From Bacillota bacterium (GTDB taxonomy: Bacteria; Bacillota; Clostridia; Acetivibrionales; DSM-1351): a stretch of DNA of 39,341 bases. The stretch covers positions 1 to 39,341 of the forward strand of contig JAEZOA010000167.1 in NCBI GenBank assembly GCA_023441625.1, read 5' to 3'. The translations under genes and the position numbers were made by a program. Below the pieces are notes generated by a model that saw only the letters and a list, made by a program, of their open reading frames with translations, did no database searches and had not been told where the DNA came from. This document shows positions 38,329-39,341 of the stretch, in pieces; the stretch's first letter is position 1; the number at the start of each line of letters is the position of its first letter.

Positions 38329-39341
38329 TTATTCTTCTTCAATTCTGATAAAATTAATAAGTTCAATTAATGCGTCCGATTTTACAAGCTCTGCTATGCT
38401 GCTATTAAGCTCTTTTTCAGATGCAATTGGTGTAATAAATGCTAGCTCTCCCTCTTGAATCTTAGAGTTTAACTCAACAAACTCAATATTCTGACCAAGT
38501 ATTGAAGAAATATTCTCTTTAGCTTCCGAAATATTATTAACCTTGGCCCTTACTAAGAACTTTGCCGGGCTATTTTCTATGGAAATAACATTATTTTCTT
38601 GAGTTCTGACCCAAACACCTACTGTTCCATTATCACGTCGTTTAGCTATATCAATTATATCTGCTACAACAGCACTAGCAGTAGGTAGCTTACCTGCTCC
38701 TCTGCCATAAAACATTGCATCACCGATAGCATTGCCCTTCACAACAATAGCGTTAAACACATCCTCCACATTTGCCAATGGATGTTCCTTCGAGATAATA
38801 GCTGGGCTTACACGGGCAAAAATTTTGCCATTAATTCTTCTGCTGATGGCAATTAGTTTAATTACACCGTTCATTACCTCAGCATATTTCATATCGTCTG
38901 TTGTAATTTTAGTAATCCCCTCAGTATATATGTTGGAAAAATCAACAAATTCGTTGTAAGCTATTGATGATAAAATAGCTAGCTTTCTACAAGCATCATG
39001 CCCTTCCACATCAGCTGTTGGATTCTGCTCGGCATATCCATTTTGCTGTGCCTCCTTTAATGCAGTTTCGAAGCTTTTACCCTCTTTTCTCATATGTGTG
39101 AAAATGTAATTTGTAGTTCCATTTAAGATACCAGTAATACCGCTAATTTCATTTGCTGCAAGACATTGATTCAGTGGTCTAATAATTGGAATGCCTCCAC
39201 CTACACTTGCTTCGAACAAATAACTTACTCCATTTTCCTTAGCTAACTGTAAAAGCTCTGGCCCTTGAGAAGCAACAAGCTCTTTATTGGAGGTAACTAC
39301 ACTTTTACCCGCCATAAGCGCTCTCCTAGTAAACTCAGCAG
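38329..39341 (-). CDS. hom: Homoserine dehydrogenase, 3' part (cut by window edge)
   Basis: Catalyses aspartate semialdehyde to homoserine with NAD(P)H, the branch step to threonine and methionine. The visible 337 residues begin inside the N-terminal nucleotide-binding domain (RRALMAGKSVVTSNKEL) and contain NGTTNYIFTHM, the catalytic region NPTADVEGHDACRKLAILSS, and MFYGRGAGKLPTASAVVADI. A C-terminal ACT-type regulatory domain (about the last 75 residues, KFLVRAKVNNISEAKENISS) suggests feedback control. About 100 N-terminal residues lie beyond position 39341. The ATG at 39313-39315 is an internal Met, not the start. Confidence 0.95.
   Translation of the reverse strand, partial: AEFTRRALMAGKSVVTSNKELVASQGPELLQLAKENGVSYLFEASVGGGIPIIRPLNQCLAANEISGITGILNGTTNYIFTHMRKEGKSFETALKEAQQNGYAEQNPTADVEGHDACRKLAILSSIAYNEFVDFSNIYTEGITKITTDDMKYAEVMNGVIKLIAISRRINGKIFARVSPAIISKEHPLANVEDVFNAIVVKGNAIGDAMFYGRGAGKLPTASAVVADIIDIAKRRDNGTVGVWVRTQENNVISIENSPAKFLVRAKVNNISEAKENISSILGQNIEFVELNSKIQEGELAFITPIASEKELNSSIAELVKSDALIELINFIRIEEE

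Overview
The window looks like a chromosomal piece of a low-GC, spore-forming Clostridium-type Firmicute. The DNA is strongly AT-rich, ribosome binding sites are strong GGAGG types, and TTG and GTG starts are common. The gene content fits Clostridia: a gerM-rph-rdgB-yfcE run, rplU-prp-rpmA-obg with an L27 that carries the Prp-cleaved leader, DUF4364, and S-layer-homology (SLH) proteins of the YcdB/YcdC type. My guess is a cellulolytic cluster III clostridium (Ruminiclostridium-like). That is inference from gene style, not a proven assignment.

Layout. 1-390: the 5' part of an IS200-type transposase and its end hairpin, sitting just behind a tRNA-Arg/tRNA-Gly pair (445-608, minus) with a consensus promoter. 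767-5952 (minus): amidase, GerM-like lipoprotein, rph, rdgB, yfcE. 6115-8970 (minus): ruvC-ruvA-ruvB-queH, with a duplicated ruvB leader. 9076-12045 (plus): argG-argH behind a long leader with a possible ARG box and a repeated hairpin module. 12097-14526 (minus): two small proteins of unknown function, a polysaccharide deacetylase lipoprotein and a Dabb protein, plus two candidate small RNAs. 14880-21992 (minus): a cell-envelope block in which two YcdB/YcdC-SLH paralogs flank a PP2C-like membrane protein with a LysM domain, a DUF948 protein and a YtxH protein. 22291-23736 (plus): glgA. 23977-25799 (plus): ECF sigma factor, zinc-finger anti-sigma factor and a third membrane-anchored protein. 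25884-27542: a short QueG-like iron-sulfur protein, a DUF4364 regulator and an orphan small protein. 27751-35041 (mainly minus): the conserved ribosome/translation block, reading radical SAM, radical-SAM-linked protein, rng, rplU, prp, rpmA, obg, yhbY, with a dispersed 36-bp hairpin repeat. 35131-39341: tRNA-Pro, a plsC-like acyltransferase, a divergent secreted two-repeat protein of no recognised family, an ECF transporter S component and the 3' part of a homoserine dehydrogenase.

Most genes are core housekeeping. The less ordinary parts are: (i) the 467-residue two-repeat protein, divergent from plsC across two 51-bp repeats that each carry a TTTGCA-type palindrome; (ii) a structured element shared by the argG leader and the yhbY downstream region; (iii) a 36-bp hairpin repeat at three loci, tandem four times at one; (iv) the PP2C-LysM protein with a changed metal-site motif between two SLH paralogs; (v) a duplicated ruvB translation start that creates a 10-codon ORF; (vi) two small-RNA candidates. 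I found no CRISPR array, prophage or obvious defence system. All repeat, promoter and RNA calls come from reading the sequence by eye, without folding or database searches.
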